Shown here: one piece after another, positions 62,410 to 64,000 of the stretch
Position numbering within the stretch: position 1 is the first letter of the stretch
Layout of the letters: each line of letters opens with the position of its first letter
From: Rhodopirellula sp.
Lineage (GTDB): Bacteria > Planctomycetota > Planctomycetia > Pirellulales > Pirellulaceae
Assembly (NCBI GenBank): GCA_002690925.1
Contig: NZGD01000237.1
Span: 89,837 to 153,836 of the forward strand
DNA length: 64,000 nt
Direction: 5' to 3'
Made by a program: the position numbers and the translations under genes
The notes under the pieces: model-generated
The model's database searches: none
What the model was told of the DNA's origin: nothing
The model's input: the letters and a program-made list of their open reading frames with translations, nothing else

Positions 62410-63960
62410 TCACGAATTCACAACAACGAATCGTGATCCCTTCTCGCTACGGACCAACAGGAGGATACCTTCTGCCGAAGCATCTTTACGATGCTCAGCC
62501 ATCAGCCGCTCAAAGTCTGCAACTGATGTTACTTTTTGTCGATTGACTTCCCGAATTACAATACCAGGAGCCAGGCCTACCTCTGCAGCAGGACTTTTTT
62601 CCCGCACGGAGGTGATGACAACACCTTCGATACCTTCCATCCCCAATTGCTTGGCGACGGCGGCATCCAATGGAGCGATTTCCAAACCGAGGCCTTCCAT
62701 ACGCTTTCCTGATTGCTCCTGTTCTTCCGGCCTACTCGTGCCGAAATCAGTTGGCTGCACGGCAGCTTCGTATCCAAGCTTCATGTTCTTACCACGACGA
62801 ACAATCTCGATCATCAACTCTTCACCGAACGTTGAACGCTCGACAGCAAGCTGTAACGCTTGTGGTGTGGAAACCATTTTCTTGCCGAAACGAATGATGA
62901 CGTCGCCAGATTGGAGTCCTGACTTGGCCGCTGGTGTATCTGGATAAACATCCGTCACGATAACACCACCTCGTGGCTTGACTTTCAGTTCTTTTGCCAA
63001 TTCTGGAGTGACGGGCTGAATGCCTACACCCAGATAAGCACGTTTGACTGTGCCGCTGTCGACCAATTGATCACCAACCCAGCGGGCAAGATTCGACGGT
63101 ACGGCGAAACCGATCCCCTCATTTCCGCCACTTCTTGAATGGATTGCTGTGTTGATGCCAACTACTTCGCCACGAAGATTCACTAAGGGACCACCACTAT
63201 TACCGGGATTGATTGCTGCATCTGTCTGCAGGAAATTTTCCCGTGCAGTGATACCAATGCCACGGTGTTTGGCACTGATGATGCCAGCGGTCACCGTACT
63301 TTCAAGACCGAATGGCTGACCCAGTGCCATGACCCAGTCTCCGATGGAGACGCGGTCACTGTCACCAAGGCTGGCAGCGGACAGGTCGCTTGCATCGACC
63401 TTGACGACGGCGAGGTCAGTTTTGGGGTCGGTCCACACGTTGGTCGCGACGAATTCCCGACCATCATGAGTTCGTACCGTTACCTCACCACCGCCAGCAA
63501 CAACATGATTGTTGGTGAGAATCACCCCGGATGAGTCGATGATGACTCCAGATCCAATGCCGCCTTGCGGAGCGGGAGCCGAACGTCCCGGACCCATGTT
63601 GGGGACTCCACGCTCCATTCCACGAAACATATCTTCGAATGGCGTTCCGCGAAATGGATTTTCGCTCCTCATGCCACCCTGTGATGGCTGCGGCTTGGAC
63701 TGAGAGTTCCACTTTGAGGCGACCGCAGGCCGGTTCTCGATTGAAACGACGGAAGGCAATAACTCCTCTGCGACAGTGCGAAACGCACTCGATAAATGGT
63801 GGGCCGAGTCGATGGCCTCTTGCTGCTGGGGAGTTAAACTCGCCAAAGGAGTTTTTTGAGATTGATCAGCATTGACCCACGCTGCTCCGGAAAGCAGACC
63901 CGCGGCAGCCAATGCCGCTAAGCCCGTGGAAGCCCATGCTTCTGGTTTTCTGAATTTCAT
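62410..63960 (-). CDS. DegP/HtrA-type serine protease with two PDZ domains
   Basis: A 516-residue exported protease/chaperone. A signal peptide spans residues about 1-31 (LAALAAAGLLSGAAWVNA). A low-complexity section rich in Gln, Gly and Pro (about 80-135) precedes the trypsin-like domain. The catalytic triad is intact: His152 in LTNNHVV, Asp182 in DPKTDLAV and Ser255 in INPGNSGGPLV. Two PDZ domains follow (YLGVGIQPVTPEL, and a second from LGLEIAPLDAAV). The protein would degrade or refold misfolded envelope proteins. A good GGAGG ribosome site is at 63970-63974, 9 bases before the ATG. It may be regulated by the neighbouring two-component pair; that link is inference. Confidence 0.93.
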   Translation of the reverse strand: MKFRKPEAWASTGLAALAAAGLLSGAAWVNADQSQKTPLASLTPQQQEAIDSAHHLSSAFRTVAEELLPSVVSIENRPAVASKWNSQSKPQPSQGGMRSENPFRGTPFEDMFRGMERGVPNMGPGRSAPAPQGGIGSGVIIDSSGVILTNNHVVAGGGEVTVRTHDGREFVATNVWTDPKTDLAVVKVDASDLSAASLGDSDRVSIGDWVMALGQPFGLESTVTAGIISAKHRGIGITARENFLQTDAAINPGNSGGPLVNLRGEVVGINTAIHSRSGGNEGIGFAVPSNLARWVGDQLVDSGTVKRAYLGVGIQPVTPELAKELKVKPRGGVIVTDVYPDTPAAKSGLQSGDVIIRFGKKMVSTPQALQLAVERSTFGEELMIEIVRRGKNMKLGYEAAVQPTDFGTSRPEEQEQSGKRMEGLGLEIAPLDAAVAKQLGMEGIEGVVITSVREKSPAAEVGLAPGIVIREVNRQKVTSVADFERLMAEHRKDASAEGILLLVRSEKGSRFVVVNS

Positions 63961-64000
63961 GATGGTTATCCTCCAAGTTCACTTCTTGTCTTCGGGGAGA

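Overview
The window is about 64 kb of bacterial chromosome with roughly even base composition. It most resembles a member of the Planctomycetota, probably near the Pirellulales. This is inferred from gene content: secreted PQQ-type propellers beside a cytochrome c/blue-copper protein, a Tat-exported Gfo/Idh/MocA oxidoreductase, a mutarotase-symporter fusion, a MoxR/DUF58/BatA/DUF4159 block, and large planctomycete-style secreted proteins. No rRNA, convincing tRNA, CRISPR array or transposase was found.

Layout. 1-1.0 kb is a decayed gene spread over three frames. 1.1-4.2 kb holds two unrecognised proteins. 4.7-7.0 kb carries a secreted lipase-like hydrolase and an exonuclease-BRCT protein. 7.2-15.7 kb is a tightly overlapping minus-strand DNA-repair operon: radical SAM protein, UdgX, MBL-fold exonuclease, ATP-dependent ligase, Lhr-like helicase and PdeM phosphoesterase. 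A 580-bp divergent intergenic region with strong local secondary structure separates it from a plus-strand set of secreted redox proteins (16.3-25.0 kb). Next come a DNA methyltransferase with a GIY-YIG tail (25.2-26.9 kb) and a sialic-acid operon (26.9-31.6 kb: lyase, mutarotase-symporter fusion, 2-epimerase). A Tat-exported oxidoreductase then ends at a bidirectional terminator.

The right half starts with an RND/MMPL transporter (33.2-37.0 kb) and the MoxR-DUF58-BatA operon, which diverges from a DUF4159 protein (37.4-44.5 kb). A short rpmG (L33), recJ, a broken msrA and an esterase follow. At 50.1-56.0 kb three plus-strand genes lie in a row: a HEAT-like protein, an 85-residue helical WXG-like protein, and a membrane FtsK/SpoIIIE ATPase with three ATPase-like modules. 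This resembles a reduced type VII (ESX-like) secretion locus and is the most promising candidate for an undescribed system here. The window closes with an ergothioneine cluster (egtD, DUF427, egtB, DUF427), a sigma-54 two-component pair and a DegP/HtrA protease.

How the genes work together. The repair operon joins damage recognition (UdgX), end processing (exonuclease, PdeM), unwinding (helicase) and sealing (ligase), with four successive 4-base stop/start overlaps. The nan genes take external sialic acid through anomer conversion and uptake, lyase cleavage to ManNAc, and epimerisation to GlcNAc. The ergothioneine genes give trimethylation of histidine (EgtD) and sulfoxide formation (EgtB). 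All functions are read from motifs and gene order; no database search was possible.
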